Positions 44,598 to 53,017 of a DNA stretch of 64,000 bases are shown piece by piece. The stretch comes from JAPOUP01 sp026708635 (GTDB lineage: Bacteria; Pseudomonadota; Alphaproteobacteria; Rhodobacterales; Rhodobacteraceae). The translations under genes were made by a program, and so were the position numbers. Under the pieces are notes generated by a model. It was given only the letters and a program-made list of their open reading frames with translations. It searched no databases and had not been told where the DNA came from. Position 1 is the first letter of the stretch. Every line of letters begins with the position of its first letter. The stretch spans positions 868,001-932,000 of the forward strand of contig OZ241336.1 in assembly GCA_965200115.1 (NCBI GenBank), given 5' to 3'.

Positions 44598-45662
44598 CTA
44601 CTGCGGAAGCGTTCCGTCAACGGTGCTGACGAGCCAGTTCATCCCGAAGATCTCGGAATCGGGCAAGACCTCGCCTGCGGCCACCCGCTCCCTACCCGAC
44701 TGATCCACGATGGGCCCGGTGAAGGCGTGATCTGTGCCCTCGATGAAGGCCGCTTCCTTGGACCTTATCATGCCGAGCTGCTCCTCGGGCAGGGTGTCGC
44801 TCCACGCCACAACCCTGACCATGCCGCTGGCCAAACCGCCGCGTTCGTCGGCGCCGGCGAAGGAACCGTCGAGCTTCTTCCCGACTTCGCGGACAAAGTA
44901 GTCGGTCCAGTCATTCGTGACGGAGGCGAGAAGCCAGGTCGGTGCGTATTCGCTCATGTCAGAGCCGGTGTTGACAACCCAGACACCCTCGTTCTCCGCC
45001 ACCGTGACAACCGACGGGGTGTCCTGATGCAACGAAAAGAGCACATCGGCTCCCTGGCTGATCAGTGCGCGGGCGGCCTCCTGGGCCTTGGGCGGGTCGA
45101 ACCACGTGTTGATCCAGACCACCTTGACCTGCGCATCGGAGTTGACCGACTGGGCGGCGAGCGTGATCGCGTTGACCTCGGCCACAAGCTCGGGAATCGG
45201 GAAGGCGCCGACAAGACCGATCACATTGCTCTCGGTCTTCATGCCCGCAGCCATGCCGCCAAGGTAGAAGCCTTCGTAGTTCCGGGCCGTGAACGTGCCG
45301 AAGTTGTCCGTCTGCTTGAAGCCGGAGGCATGGATCATACCGATCTGCGGGTTGGCGCGGCCGAGCTTGATGCCGTCATTCATGTAGCCGAAGGATCCCA
45401 GCATCAGGAATTCGGCGCCGTCCGAAACCATCTGGTTCATCACCCGGGCCGCGTCAGGGCCTTCCGGCACGCTGTCGACCACGACCGATGCGACACGGTC
45501 GCCATAGGCCGCTTCCACCGCCTCCCGGCCCAGATCGAGCTGCTTGGCCCAGCCCACGTCGGCGACGGGGGCGGGGTAGATGTAACCCACGGTCAGTTCT
45601 TGCGCCGCTGCCATCGCGCCAAGCGACATGGCGGCGAGCGTTGCGAATATGGTCTTCATCAT
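44598..45662 (-). CDS. BMP-family ABC transporter substrate-binding protein
   Basis: This 354-residue periplasmic protein has a signal peptide (MMKTIFATLAAMSLGAMAAA) and the BMP/PnrA-like fold, with VGYIYPAPVADVGWAK near the mature N-terminus. Known members bind purine nucleosides or related ligands (PnrA, the Med/BMP lipoproteins), and the family is paired with the permease type encoded just upstream. No lipobox cysteine is present, so it is soluble. The ligand in this operon is inferred to be a purine derivative. Confidence 0.92.
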   Translation of the reverse strand: MMKTIFATLAAMSLGAMAAAQELTVGYIYPAPVADVGWAKQLDLGREAVEAAYGDRVASVVVDSVPEGPDAARVMNQMVSDGAEFLMLGSFGYMNDGIKLGRANPQIGMIHASGFKQTDNFGTFTARNYEGFYLGGMAAGMKTESNVIGLVGAFPIPELVAEVNAITLAAQSVNSDAQVKVVWINTWFDPPKAQEAARALISQGADVLFSLHQDTPSVVTVAENEGVWVVNTGSDMSEYAPTWLLASVTNDWTDYFVREVGKKLDGSFAGADERGGLASGMVRVVAWSDTLPEEQLGMIRSKEAAFIEGTDHAFTGPIVDQSGRERVAAGEVLPDSEIFGMNWLVSTVDGTLPQ

Positions 45663-45680
45663 CAGTTTTCCTTTCTGCTG

Positions 45681-46604
45681 TCATCTGGTTGGAAGATAGG
45701 GCGCGCCGAGGGAGACCGGGGCGTTGAGCCAAGCCAGTCTCGGATTCATCGACAGGAGCGCGATGGCGACGATCGTCACGATGTAGGGAATGGCGGTGAG
45801 AAGCTGCGAGGGAATCGCAACGCCGGTGGTCTGCACCAGAAGCCCGCCGAGCGTGGCAAGGCCGAAAAGATAGGCGCCCACGGCGATCCGGCCCGCACGC
45901 CAGGTGCCGAAGACGACCAGCGCAACCACGATCCAGCCGCGCCCGGCGATGATGCCGTCGGCCCAGAGTGTCGCGGAAACCACCGAGATGAAACCGCCCG
46001 CCACCCCAGCGCAAAAGCCGCCATACAGCGTGGCGCAATAACGCACGGTACGCACCTTGATGCCGATGGAGTTCGCCGCATCGGGATCCTCTCCGACTGA
46101 GCGCAGGAGAAGGCCCGGCCGGGTGCGTGCGAGAACAAGCCATGTCAAGACGGCCAGGACGGGCGCGAGATAGACCACAGGCACATGATCGAAGAGTCCT
46201 TCACCGAGAACCGGGACATCGACGAGGCCCGGAAGCGGCGCGCGCGGCATGGGCGGCACGGTCTGGGCCTCGAACGGGCCGCCCAGCAGCCCGGCAAGAC
46301 CGATCCCGAGAATGCCCACGGCGAGCCCGGCGGCCACCTGATTGCCGAGCGCGACGATCACCACGAACGCGAAAACTGCCGAAAGCGCCATGGCGGCAAG
46401 GCCGCCGGCGGCGAGGGCGGCCCAGTAGGATCCGTTCCAGGCCACGACCATGAAGGCAACGATTGCGCCAAGGGCCATCATGCCCTCGATCGAGAGATTG
46501 AGGACACCGGCCTTTTCGACGACGAGTTCGCCAAGGGCGGCAATAAGGATGGGGGTGCCCGCCAGGAGCGTGCCGCTCATGAGGAAGACCAGGGTTTCGT
46601 TCAT
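45681..46604 (-). CDS. BMP-type ABC transporter permease 2
   Basis: This 307-residue protein has about eight membrane helices. The conserved AGVLNLSIEGMMALGA near residues 30-45 marks the nucleoside/ribose-type (BPD_transp_2) permease. The ATG at 46604 overlaps the stop of permease 1 by four bases; an open frame extending to 46658 lies inside that gene. It forms the channel together with permease 1. Confidence 0.93.
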   Translation of the reverse strand: MNETLVFLMSGTLLAGTPILIAALGELVVEKAGVLNLSIEGMMALGAIVAFMVVAWNGSYWAALAAGGLAAMALSAVFAFVVIVALGNQVAAGLAVGILGIGLAGLLGGPFEAQTVPPMPRAPLPGLVDVPVLGEGLFDHVPVVYLAPVLAVLTWLVLARTRPGLLLRSVGEDPDAANSIGIKVRTVRYCATLYGGFCAGVAGGFISVVSATLWADGIIAGRGWIVVALVVFGTWRAGRIAVGAYLFGLATLGGLLVQTTGVAIPSQLLTAIPYIVTIVAIALLSMNPRLAWLNAPVSLGAPYLPTR

Positions 46605-47680
46605 GCCACGCTCCGAGCCCTTCGCCACGTCAGGCGAAAGTCGGTGACCACGCGGCACGCCACGTAGGTGGTGAGCAGTATGCCCTGTAGAAGGAGGTTC
46701 ACGGAATGGGGCACGTTGGCAGCCGTCTGCGCGATGTCACCACCCACATAGACCACCGCCATGAAAAACGAGGCCGCCAGAATGCCCAGAGGCCTGAGCC
46801 CGCCGAGAAAGGCCACGATGATGGCGGCAAAGCCGTAACCTGGCGTGACAACGCGCTGCAACTGCCCGAGGGGGCCGGCTACCTCGAAAACACCGGCAAG
46901 CCCGGCCGCCCCTCCCCCGACGAGAAGCGCGAGCCAGATCGCGCGGCGCTCGGAAAAGCCGGCATATTGCGCGGCCCCGGGTGCCAGCCCGCCGACCCTC
47001 AACTTGAAGCCCGCGAAACTGCGATGTGTCAGCGTCCACGCAAACAGCGTCGCGACAATGCCAACGAATAGCGAGACATTGGCCCGTGTGCCGCCCAGGA
47101 GCGTGGGCAGCATCGCCACGTCGGGAAACAGGGCGGACTGCGGAAAGTTGAAGCCGAAAGGGTCGCGCATGGGCCCCGAGACGAGGTAATACAGGAGTTG
47201 CAGCGCAATGGAATTGAGCATCAACGTCACAAGGATCTCGTTGGCGTTCAGGCTTGCGCGAAGAAAGGCGGCAATGGCGGCCCAGGCCATGCCAAAGCCC
47301 ATGCCTATCAAGGCCATGCCGATGATCATGAAGGGATTTGAGCTCTCGTTGAACAGAACCGGAAGAAGGCTGCCGCCGATGGCGCCTAGGATCAGCTGGC
47401 CTTCGGCGCCGATGTTCCAGATCCGAGCGCGGAAACCGATGGCGAGGGCCTGCGCGATCAGGAGAAGCGGCGCCATTTTCAGGAGCACCTCGCCAATGTT
47501 GAAACGCGACGCGAAGGGAGAGAGATAGAGGTAGTAGAGCGCATCGGTGATTGGTACGCCAAGCGACGTGAGAACGGCGGCGCTCGCCACGACCGTGGCG
47601 AGGACGGCAAGAAGGGGCGGCACGAGGGCGAGGGCGCCAGGCGATGAGGTGCGCTGCTCGATCCATACGGGAAAAGTCAT
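46601..47680 (-). CDS. BMP-type ABC transporter permease 1
   Basis: This 359-residue membrane protein has the longer N-terminus typical of the first permease of nucleoside-type importers. The signature RARIWNIGAEGQLILGAIGG is near residues 85-104, and NANEILVTLMLN near residues 145-156. It overlaps the ATPase gene by four bases (47677-47680) and permease 2 by four bases, so the three components are translated together. Confidence 0.93.
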   Translation of the reverse strand: MTFPVWIEQRTSSPGALALVPPLLAVLATVVASAAVLTSLGVPITDALYYLYLSPFASRFNIGEVLLKMAPLLLIAQALAIGFRARIWNIGAEGQLILGAIGGSLLPVLFNESSNPFMIIGMALIGMGFGMAWAAIAAFLRASLNANEILVTLMLNSIALQLLYYLVSGPMRDPFGFNFPQSALFPDVAMLPTLLGGTRANVSLFVGIVATLFAWTLTHRSFAGFKLRVGGLAPGAAQYAGFSERRAIWLALLVGGGAAGLAGVFEVAGPLGQLQRVVTPGYGFAAIIVAFLGGLRPLGILAASFFMAVVYVGGDIAQTAANVPHSVNLLLQGILLTTYVACRVVTDFRLTWRRARSVA

Positions 47681-49197
47681 GAGACGGCCGCCGCCGCGTC
47701 ATCGACGAACGTGCCCGACATGTAGGATCCGATCAGGTCGTCACGGGCCTCCATCCTGGGGATCGACGGCGACAGGCGACCCCGGAACAGCACGTGGATA
47801 CGGTCGGAAATGTCGAGCAGGTCTTCAAGCTCGTCACTCAGCACGAGAATGCCCGCGCCTTCGCCACGCAAGTCCACCAGCCTTTGCAATATCGCCTGCG
47901 CGGCACCGACATCGACGCCCCAGGTGGGCTGTGCGGCGACGAAAAGCGCGGGCTTGAGGGAAAGTTCGCGGCCAACGATGAATTTCTGAAGATTGCCGCC
48001 GGAAAGCGAGCGCGCCTCTGCCTCCGGGCCCGCGCAACGAACATCCATGTCCGAAATGCAGGCCTCCGAGAACGCCCGGGCGGCCTTCTTGCGCACCATC
48101 CCGCATGCTACGAGCCCCCTGCGGTGTCCGGTGAGCAGCGCGTTCTCGGCGAGGCTCAGCTCGGGAACGGCGCCGCGCGCCTGCCTGTCCTCGGGCACGT
48201 AGGCGAGGCCGAGGGCGCGGCGCGAGTCGGCATTCTTCCGGCTCACGTCCCGGCCGTTCAGGAGAATCTCGCCAGCGGCGACGCCGTGCAGGAGCGCCTC
48301 GCCTGACAGGGCGGACGCAAACAGCTGCTGGCCATTGCCGGAAATTCCCGCAATGCCGACGATCTCGCCGCCGTACACGTCAAGCGAGACATCCTTGAGC
48401 GCGATGCCGAAGGGGTTGTCATCGGGCATCGAAAGGTTGGTGACGCGCAGGACGGGCGTAGCGCTGAGCGTCGCGACATCGCGGCGCGGATGCGGGATGT
48501 CGCGCCCGATCATCAGGGTCGCGAGCGCCTTCTCGCTTGCCTCGCGCGGGTCAACCGTGGCCACCACGCGCCCCCGGCGCATGACGGTGGCCCGGTCACA
48601 GAGCGCACGTATCTCCGCGAGCTTGTGCGAAATGAAGAGCACGGCGCATCCGGAGGCGGCAAGGTCGCGCACGGTCCTGAAGAAGCCGGGGATGGCGGTG
48701 GGCGGAAGGACGGACGTGGGCTCGTCCATGATGATGAGATCGGGATTGCCCATGAGCGCGCGGGCGATCTCGACCCTCTGGCGTTCACCCTGGGACAAAG
48801 CGTGAACGAGCGCATCAGGCTCGATCTCGAGGCCGAACTCCGTGCCGACGGCGCGCAGGTGCCGGGTGGCCTCGGACACGCTCACGCCGTTTGAAAGGGC
48901 GACATTCTCGGCCACGCTCAAGGTCTCGAACAGCGAGAAATGCTGAAACACCATGCCAATGCCAAGAGCGCGGGCCTGTGCCGGCGTTTCGATTCTCGCC
49001 GGCTTTCCCTTCCATCTCATCTGCCCGGAATCCGGTTGGAGGACGCCGTATATCATTTTCATGAGCGTCGACTTTCCGGCGCCGTTCTCCCCAAGAACCG
49101 CATGTATCTCGCCCGGCGCGATGGAGAGATCCAGGCTTTCCGCGGCAACGACCTCGCCGAAGGCCTTGGATATTCCGGAAAGCGCGAGAAGACCCAC
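47677..49197 (-). CDS. BMP-type ABC transporter ATPase (two ABC domains)
   Basis: This 506-residue protein carries two ABC domains in tandem, the layout of RbsA/MglA and nucleoside importers. The first domain has Walker A GENGAGKSTLMK near residues 37-48, signature SQGERQRVE and Walker B LIIMDEP. The second has a degenerate Walker A (GISGNGQQL) and signature LSGGNLQKF. The GTG at 49197 overlaps the GST stop codon by one base, which decides the start; the open frame to 49263 lies inside the GST gene. Confidence 0.93.
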   Translation of the reverse strand: MGLLALSGISKAFGEVVAAESLDLSIAPGEIHAVLGENGAGKSTLMKMIYGVLQPDSGQMRWKGKPARIETPAQARALGIGMVFQHFSLFETLSVAENVALSNGVSVSEATRHLRAVGTEFGLEIEPDALVHALSQGERQRVEIARALMGNPDLIIMDEPTSVLPPTAIPGFFRTVRDLAASGCAVLFISHKLAEIRALCDRATVMRRGRVVATVDPREASEKALATLMIGRDIPHPRRDVATLSATPVLRVTNLSMPDDNPFGIALKDVSLDVYGGEIVGIAGISGNGQQLFASALSGEALLHGVAAGEILLNGRDVSRKNADSRRALGLAYVPEDRQARGAVPELSLAENALLTGHRRGLVACGMVRKKAARAFSEACISDMDVRCAGPEAEARSLSGGNLQKFIVGRELSLKPALFVAAQPTWGVDVGAAQAILQRLVDLRGEGAGILVLSDELEDLLDISDRIHVLFRGRLSPSIPRMEARDDLIGSYMSGTFVDDAAAAVS

Positions 49198-49823
49198 TAC
49201 ACGAACTCCGGTATGCCGGAGACGGCGCGGAATCGCGGGAGCCGCCTGAACGCGCGCATCCACTTGCGCAGGGCGGGGTACGGCTCATGCCCGATGCCGC
49301 CGTCGCCCGAAAGCGCGACGTAGGGAAAGCAGGCGACATCCGCGATGGTCGGGAAATCACCGACAAGCCAGGTCTTGCCCAGAATGCCGCGTTCGGCCAT
49401 GTGATCGTCGAGAACGGCAAAAGCGGCGCGTGCGTCGGCACGGGCCCTGTCGATGTCCAGATCATGGCCCAGCGAATCATGGAGCCGGGCGGCGGAGGCC
49501 GGCATCATCTCGACTCCGGCGAAGGACAACCACATCATGACCTGCCCGAAGAGCGCCGGATCATGCGGGAGCCAGCGGCCATCCGGGTCGTGGCGTCTGG
49601 CGAGGTAGGCGAGGATGGCCTGGGCGTCGCGCAGGGTGACCTGGTCGTCCTCCAGCACAGGAAGCTGGCCCAGGGGGTTCAGCCGCAGGAACTCCGCGGA
49701 CTTGTGCTGGCGTCCGGGATGGAAGTCGACGGCGACGAGTTCGTGTTCGAGGGCAAGGAATTCAAGCAGCAGGCGGACCTTGTAGCAACTGCCGGACAGC
49801 GTGTAATCATGCAGGCGGATCAC
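49197..49823 (-). CDS. GST-family protein of the oxygenase operon
   Basis: This 208-residue glutathione transferase homologue has an N-terminal thioredoxin-like domain (LHDYTLSGSCYKVRLLLEF, NPLGQLPVLED) and a C-terminal helical domain. SGSCYK in the active-site position is typical of bacterial GSTs, with Ser or Cys as candidate catalytic residues. The gene lies three bases after the oxygenase gene. In the caffeine pathway of Pseudomonas putida CBB5 a GST homologue (NdmE) is a structural part of the N7-demethylase, so a structural role with the oxygenase is worth considering here. That analogy is inference. Confidence 0.9.
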   Translation of the reverse strand: MIRLHDYTLSGSCYKVRLLLEFLALEHELVAVDFHPGRQHKSAEFLRLNPLGQLPVLEDDQVTLRDAQAILAYLARRHDPDGRWLPHDPALFGQVMMWLSFAGVEMMPASAARLHDSLGHDLDIDRARADARAAFAVLDDHMAERGILGKTWLVGDFPTIADVACFPYVALSGDGGIGHEPYPALRKWMRAFRRLPRFRAVSGIPEFV

Positions 49824-49826
49824 GCG

Positions 49827-50711
49827 TCAGGCCGCCCCGTCGGGCAGGAGGCCGAACCGAAGGCCCTTGGACTTCAGCCAGCGGCGGTAGGCCATGGAAC
49901 TGAGATCGGCCCGGGTGGGCATCTCCCTGCGCGGTGTCAGCGGAAGCAGCCTCGGGCGCTGGTTTTCCAGGATGATCCGGTCCTGCATGAAAATCGTCTG
50001 CTGGAAATCGATCATGCCCTCGACCGTCGACACCTCGTCAAGAAGGGCCATCGGCATGAACGCGACGCACTCGGTTTCGGCCTTCGGCTGTATAAAGAGG
50101 CAGATCGCGTCGAGCCGTCCGCCGTCGTGGCCCATGGCGCTCTTGTAGAGCATGACGCTGAAGGGCGAGGTGACGCGATAGGTGTACTCGGTGACCTGCC
50201 CGGCGCCCGCGTCCCTCGCCGACTGGGAGGCCGCGGGCTGGAAGAACCTGCAATCCGTGGCCCATATTTCGTCCACGTCCTCGCGCAGCTCGGTCTTGTA
50301 GCCCAGGACCTCGGTCTCATCGACGGAGCCGAGTATGTTTGTGTGTACAAAACAGAAATGCGCCATGTCGAGGAAATTCTCGACCACGCGGAATGGGCTC
50401 GTGTTCACGCCGACGGAGCCGCAGTTGACAATGCGCCGATCGACTTCGTCAAACTCGGGGATGACGGGCATCGGCCGGGGATCGCCGGACAGGGTCGTGA
50501 AGACGGCGGTGAAGGCCTCCTTGACCGGGAGGCTGCGGCCCTCCCCGCCGTTCCCGAGCGTTGCCGCCGACAGCCCGCCGTCTTCCGCGGCGGACAGGCG
50601 CAGCGGCTGGCCCAGAAGCTGGGTGTCCAGATGCCCGCCCGGTGCAACCTGACCGGCGTAAGCTATGGGGAACCAATGGTCGAGCGCGGCCCGGTCGGTT
50701 GTGACGGGCAT
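49827..50711 (-). CDS. Ring-hydroxylating oxygenase catalytic subunit without Rieske cluster
   Basis: This 294-residue protein has a C-terminal Rieske-oxygenase catalytic domain. The mononuclear iron ligands lie in ENFLDMAHFCFVH near residues 115-127 (pattern NxxDxxHxxxxH). The N-terminal 80 residues follow the sequence of a Rieske domain (HWFPIAYAGQVAPGG near residues 12-26, LLGQPLRLSA) but contain none of the CxH/CxxH ligands, so no [2Fe-2S] cluster can form. The cluster is encoded by the preceding gene, whose stop overlaps this start by one base (TGATG). NdmC of the methylxanthine pathway has a comparable loss of its Rieske centre. Confidence 0.88.
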   Translation of the reverse strand: MPVTTDRAALDHWFPIAYAGQVAPGGHLDTQLLGQPLRLSAAEDGGLSAATLGNGGEGRSLPVKEAFTAVFTTLSGDPRPMPVIPEFDEVDRRIVNCGSVGVNTSPFRVVENFLDMAHFCFVHTNILGSVDETEVLGYKTELREDVDEIWATDCRFFQPAASQSARDAGAGQVTEYTYRVTSPFSVMLYKSAMGHDGGRLDAICLFIQPKAETECVAFMPMALLDEVSTVEGMIDFQQTIFMQDRIILENQRPRLLPLTPRREMPTRADLSSMAYRRWLKSKGLRFGLLPDGAA

Positions 50712-51352
50712 CAGGCAGGCCCTTTCGTCAGGTCTTGGCGATACGCCACGAGATCGCGCGCCAATGCAACGCGGGCATAGCGATCAGGATTGGTGGTGGT
50801 CACATGCACGGCAGTGCAGGCGTCGCTGACCGGCTGTACGCCGAGGGATATGACGTGACCCTGACGCCGGCCCACGAACATCTCGTCGCGGGCCGTCCAG
50901 CCAGCGTCGGAAATTTCCGGCAGCGCATCGCGAACCCTGTCAGCCGGCAGGTCGATGAAGACGGTCCGGACGCCGTGCCACGGCCCGTTTCCCACACCTG
51001 CTCCGGGCGCGCTTCCCATGACGATCATGCCGTGTTTCTCGGTGACCGGGTACACGTTGGCGCAGAGACTTGCCGGCGGTATCATCTCGGGGTGGGCGGG
51101 AACCTTCCTGCAGGCGCCGTCATCGCCGTATTCCCAGCCGTGGTAGATGCAGGTCAACCGGTCGCCGCGCACGAAACCGAAGCTCAGGCGCATGCCGCGG
51201 TGCGGACAGCGGTCCTCCCAGAGGTGCGCGGCGCCGTCATGGCCGCGCCATGCGGCAAGTTCGATGCCGTTTACGACGACGGGGTGCACCTCGCCGGCCG
51301 GAACGTTGCAGGAAATGGCGATCGCGACGCCGGGCGTCTCGGCTGGCTCCAT
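50711..51352 (-). CDS. Rieske [2Fe-2S] protein partnering the Rieske-less oxygenase
   Basis: This 213-residue protein has a complete Rieske site, CPHRGMRLSFGF... and CIYHGWEY (CxH-17-CxxH), near residues 49-72. After the Rieske domain comes a region of about 100 residues that resembles the start of an oxygenase catalytic domain but lacks the iron-binding NxxDxxH motif. It appears to be the electron-transfer half of a two-gene oxygenase. No flavin or ferredoxin reductase domain is attached, unlike NdmD. It is the first gene of the operon and divergent from a LysR gene. Confidence 0.88.
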   Translation of the reverse strand: MEPAETPGVAIAISCNVPAGEVHPVVVNGIELAAWRGHDGAAHLWEDRCPHRGMRLSFGFVRGDRLTCIYHGWEYGDDGACRKVPAHPEMIPPASLCANVYPVTEKHGMIVMGSAPGAGVGNGPWHGVRTVFIDLPADRVRDALPEISDAGWTARDEMFVGRRQGHVISLGVQPVSDACTAVHVTTTNPDRYARVALARDLVAYRQDLTKGPA

Positions 51353-51401
51353 CCATGCCTCCGCATGCCTGATACCAGCATGCCTGAAACGCGTGGGGGT
51401 T

Positions 51402-51426
51402 GCTAGACCGAGATATTGATACTAGC
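51402..51426. promoter_or_regulatory. Inverted repeat, LysR operator candidate
   Basis: GCTAG at 51402-51406 and CTAGC at 51422-51426 form an inverted repeat with a 15-base spacer between the divergent Rieske operon and LysR genes. The position suits a LysR-type binding site. Confidence 0.4.
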
Positions 51427-51446
51427 GTTCAAGAATCATGAACATT

Positions 51447-51453
51447 GGGAGGG
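51447..51453 (+). promoter_or_regulatory. Shine-Dalgarno supporting a GTG start for the LysR gene
   Basis: GGGAGGG lies five bases before the GTG at 51459. The upstream ATG at 51438 lacks a ribosome binding site and would place this motif inside the gene. Confidence 0.55.
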
Positions 51454-51458
51454 TGTCC

Positions 51459-52397
51459 GTGCAGCTGGATGACATCAATGTTTTCCTGCAGGTGGCCGAG
51501 AGTGGATCACTGTCACGCGCGGCCAAGCTCATGCATCGCCCGAAGGCCACCGTCAGCCACAATTTAAGGCGCCTTGAGCGGAACCTGGGCATGTCGCTGC
51601 TTGATCGGGAGAACAACAGGATACGGCTGAACGAGGCCGGACGCATGTTCGTGGACCACGCACGCGACATCCGCCGGGCCTGTGAGGCGGCGACCGAGTC
51701 GATGTGCGCCACCCGCGACGCACGGGACCGGCAGCTGCGCATCGCATCGACGAGCGAGTTCGCATCGAACATCATGTCGTCGATCTTCATGGATTTCGCA
51801 CGGGACCAGACGCACCTTGAAATCCGCGCAATGACGCATCCGCGGGACGTGCTTTCAGAGCTCCGGGCGCAGTATGACTGCATCATCCATCTGGGCGAGC
51901 CGCTTGCCGATGACTTCCCGGAAATGACGCGCCGGGCGCTGGGCCATTTCAGCTACAAGTGGTTCGCCTCGTCCGCATACCTAGAGACGGTGGCGCCACC
52001 CGCCTCGCCCGACGATCTGGCGGGCCACAAGCTCCTTGTGCAGCTTGGCCAGAGCGAAACCCAGGTCTGGCAGGCCACTGACGGCGAGGCGGAGACCGCG
52101 TTCGAACCCAAGGGCGCGTTCGTCAGCAACGATCCATGGATCGTCAAGCTGGCCGCCGTGCACGGGCACGGGATCTGCTTCATGCCCACGTTCTTCGCGC
52201 GTCAGGAAGTGGCGGCAGGCATGCTCACGCCGGTCCTGCCCGCCTGGTCCTCCCGACTCGTGGGGGTCTATGCCCTGTTCTGGACGCACCGCGCCGCAAA
52301 CCCGAACCTTGCGCTCCTGTTGCGGAAAGCGAGCGCGAATTTCGGGCAGATCGATCGCTATCTCTATCGCGCGGCGGCACCGGAACGGAACGGATGA
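51459..52397 (+). CDS. LysR-family transcriptional regulator
   Basis: This 312-residue regulator starts MQLDDINVFLQVAESGSLSR with the usual winged-helix DNA-binding domain (residues 1-60, recognition segment HRPKATVSHNLRRLER) and has a C-terminal effector-binding domain of the periplasmic-binding fold. It is divergent from the Rieske/oxygenase/transporter operon across about 106 bases and most likely controls it, as LysR regulators commonly do. The effector may be the transported compound; this is inferred from position. Confidence 0.93.
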   Translation: MQLDDINVFLQVAESGSLSRAAKLMHRPKATVSHNLRRLERNLGMSLLDRENNRIRLNEAGRMFVDHARDIRRACEAATESMCATRDARDRQLRIASTSEFASNIMSSIFMDFARDQTHLEIRAMTHPRDVLSELRAQYDCIIHLGEPLADDFPEMTRRALGHFSYKWFASSAYLETVAPPASPDDLAGHKLLVQLGQSETQVWQATDGEAETAFEPKGAFVSNDPWIVKLAAVHGHGICFMPTFFARQEVAAGMLTPVLPAWSSRLVGVYALFWTHRAANPNLALLLRKASANFGQIDRYLYRAAAPERNG

Positions 52398-52489
52398 CGC
52401 TCCAGCCTGAAACGCGCCGTCGCCTCGAAGCCGCTTCAAGCTTCGCCACTCGCCCATCCTCGGATTTAACCGGACGAAGCCGGCGGGTT

Positions 52490-52929
52490 CAGGCGATTCA
52501 TGACCGGCGAAGGGCCAGCGGCATCGCGCGGGAGACGTCCGCATGCTTCCGGCGCATTGGTGATATAGCGCTTGGTGTCGTTCAGCACATAGCCGCCCGC
52601 GACCTTCTTCGCGCTAGTTCTGACCGAGGCCGCATCCGAACCGGCCTCGGCTCGGTCAGTGCGAAGGATTCGATCAGATCGCCCGTGGCCATGGCCGGCA
52701 AATCGGTCAGCTATTGCCCATCAGAACCACCAAGGATGATCGCCTGAGAGCCAATCCCGATATTGGTCCCGGCCATCGACCGAAAAGCCGGCGAAGCGCG
52801 GCCCAAAACCTTCGCCACCTGAACCTCATCCGACATCGACAGGCCCAGCCCGCCATATTCCTTCGGGATCGAAAGCCCGAACCAGTCCATCTCGCGCATC
52901 TGCGCGACAGCACTCCCAAACACGCTCAT
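52490..52929 (-). pseudogene. Acyl-CoA dehydrogenase pseudogene fragment
   Basis: The frame from 52929 reads EMDWFGLSIPKEYGGLGLS and then RSMAGTNIGIGSQAIIL, part of the N-terminal and middle domains of an acyl-CoA dehydrogenase. A TAG at 52713-52711 interrupts it; the same frame resumes with ATGDLIESFALTEP. The homology then shifts frame to EAGSDAASVRTSAKKVAGG and YVLNDTKRYITNA before ending near 52500. The gene is truncated at both ends and carries a nonsense mutation and a frameshift. Confidence 0.8.
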
Positions 52930-52986
52930 CCAAGAGCGGCACAGGAAACGGACATAGAGGCGGACATCCTAGCGGCAAACCAGAGT

Positions 52987-53016
52987 TTGATCTAAGTTAT
53001 ATATATATGATATACA
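52987..53016 (+). promoter_or_regulatory. AT-rich promoter candidate of the Fic gene
   Basis: TTGATC (52987-52992) and TATACA (53011-53016) are 18 bases apart in an otherwise GC-rich surrounding. Transcription would then start at about the second ATG (53024), so the message could be leaderless; no Shine-Dalgarno site is visible before either ATG. Confidence 0.35.
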
Positions 53017-53017
53017 T

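Noticed and set aside
43680..46100. An 806-residue plus-strand open frame
   Set aside because: It runs antisense to the BMP and permease genes, is rich in Arg, His, Asp and Gly as antisense frames in high-GC DNA are, and resembles no protein.
49287..50780. A 497-residue plus-strand open frame
   Set aside because: It lies antisense to the GST and oxygenase genes and has no recognisable domain.
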